Source: Candidatus Zixiibacteriota bacterium (GTDB lineage: Bacteria > Zixibacteria > MSB-5A5 > CAIYYT01). From it: DNA of 7,164 bases. The stretch spans positions 1 through 7,164 of the forward strand of contig JAGLUH010000325.1 in NCBI GenBank assembly GCA_023134875.1, read 5' to 3'. Below the pieces are notes generated by a model. It was not told the origin of the DNA, did not search any database, and was given only the letters and a program-made list of their open reading frames with translations. Positions 6,643 through 7,164 of this stretch are shown one piece after another (within the stretch, counting starts at the first letter, position 1; each line of letters starts with the position of its first letter). The translations under genes and the position numbers were made by a program.

Positions 6643-7100
6643 ACGTGGAAGTTATGAAATCTGCGGCGGCAAGTCAATCGGCCCCAAAAAACAGATATAC
6701 AACCGCACTAAGTGCCGGAGCAACGACTGCCCGAGAATCTACTATAGGCGCGCTGCTTAATCAGGCTTGCGCTCGGCCAGGTGCCTGCCTAATGCCCACA
6801 GCAATATTATAGATTCAGATAACAACCATTGGTTTTGGCAACAGGAGAACTTATGTCTGCTCCTATGCGACAGCCCGATAGGGACGTACCTGGACGGCCT
6901 CATGAAATCTGCCGCTGTCAATGGAATCAGTGAGTTCTTTTGGGAAAAGTCTTTGATTCCTCACCCCTTGACTTTCGATTGTCCATAGCATACTTTTTCC
7001 ATGAATAAATGACCCTTGTCGGTCTCTTACAAACTGCGGTCAGTGCCGATAAGTAAGCAGATAACAAAGAGTTAAAGTAAGACTTTAGTGAATTTCTCGG
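6643..7100. other. Long intergenic region without a convincing gene
   Basis: It lies upstream of the ligase-family gene and should contain its promoter, but I found no good -35/-10 pair on the minus strand. It includes an 11-base direct repeat, ATGAAATCTGC, at 6654-6664 and 6902-6912, and a promoter-like pair on the plus strand, TTGACT (6968-6973) and TACTTT (6991-6996) with 17-base spacing, which points right out of the window. Stop codons are frequent in all frames. There is no tRNA or rRNA signature. Confidence 0.5.
6853..6933 (+). CDS. Possible 26-residue small protein (low confidence)
   Basis: An ATG at 6853 is preceded by AGGAG (6843-6847) at five bases, one of the better ribosome-site arrangements in the window, and the frame runs 26 codons to a TGA at 6931. 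The peptide begins MSAPMRQPDRDV and ends CRCQWNQ. It is polar, with two cysteines near the end and no membrane or signal segment. I do not recognise it. It could equally be a remnant of a decayed gene or chance. Confidence 0.18.
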   Translation: MSAPMRQPDRDVPGRPHEICRCQWNQ

Positions 7101-7112
7101 ACATTAAAAGAA

Positions 7113-7164
7113 CCCACACCTGTGGGCAATTGCGCCTTACCGACGTGGGTGCTGGAGTGCGCCT
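7113..7164. repeat. Palindrome plus direct-repeat pair running off the right edge; probable dispersed intergenic repeat
   Basis: CCCACA (7113-7118) and TGTGGG (7121-7126) form a six-pair stem around CC. A third complementary copy, GTGGGT (7145-7150), can pair with ACCCAC (7112-7117) instead. In the same stretch GTGGG...TGCGCCT occurs twice, at 7122-7137 (four-base spacer) and 7145-7164 (eight-base spacer). Two overlapping symmetries in 52 bases outside any gene suggest a REP-like or other interspersed element, cut by the window end. Copy number in the genome cannot be seen from here. Confidence 0.45.

Noticed and set aside
6654..6812. 52-codon plus-strand frame beginning MKSAAASQSAPK
   Set aside because: The only purine stretch, GGAAG, is two bases from the ATG. 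The Ala/Thr-rich peptide has no signal, membrane or domain pattern, and it starts head-to-head beside the ligase-family gene.
6767..6988. 73-codon plus-strand open frame starting at TTG
   Set aside because: It has no Shine-Dalgarno site, an irregular Cys- and Trp-rich composition and no recognised motif. The ATG at 6853 in another frame has a better ribosome site.

Overview
The window holds four protein genes and reads like a chromosomal segment of an uncultured Gram-negative bacterium of the FCB superphylum. A Zixibacteria-like lineage is my best guess. It rests on the large secreted beta-rich protein with a Por/T9SS-like C-terminal sorting domain (782-3382), a protein style common in Zixibacteria, KSB1, Latescibacteria and relatives. 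The O-antigen-ligase-type gene agrees with a cell that has an outer membrane. The taxonomic call is inference; there is no rRNA or other marker here.

Layout, left to right. (1) 2-676 (+): the C-terminal half of an RsmB/NSUN-type rRNA m5C methyltransferase, cut by the left edge. (2) 677-784: a short gap between convergent genes with a nested inverted repeat. (3) 3382-782 (-): one continuous reading frame of 866 codons for a secreted surface protein, broken at codon 325 by an in-frame TGA (2410-2408). Both sides of the TGA belong to the same protein. A hairpin with a GGT loop follows the TGA at a distance that fits a bacterial SECIS element, although a nonsense mutation or a sequence error is simpler. 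(4) 3383-3669: a divergent intergenic region with weak promoter-like sequences for both flanking genes. (5) 3670-5175 (+): a DASS/SLC13 sodium-coupled anion transporter whose natural N-terminus lacks any ATG, GTG or TTG start. A Shine-Dalgarno-like GGAGGA lies just before an ATC codon. (6) 5176-5214: a 39-base convergent gap with a 14-base perfect palindrome that overlaps the next stop codon. (7) 6642-5215 (-): an O-antigen ligase/polymerase family membrane protein. (8) 6643-7164: about 520 bases with no convincing gene, ending in a palindrome and a direct-repeat pair that run off the right edge and look like a dispersed repeat.

The genes do not form one pathway. Strand switches at each boundary imply four separate transcription units: rRNA modification, an exported surface protein, dicarboxylate/sulfate-type uptake, and polysaccharide assembly. 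The two points most worth following are the internal TGA with its downstream hairpin and the missing canonical start of the transporter. No mobile element, CRISPR array, tRNA or rRNA was seen.
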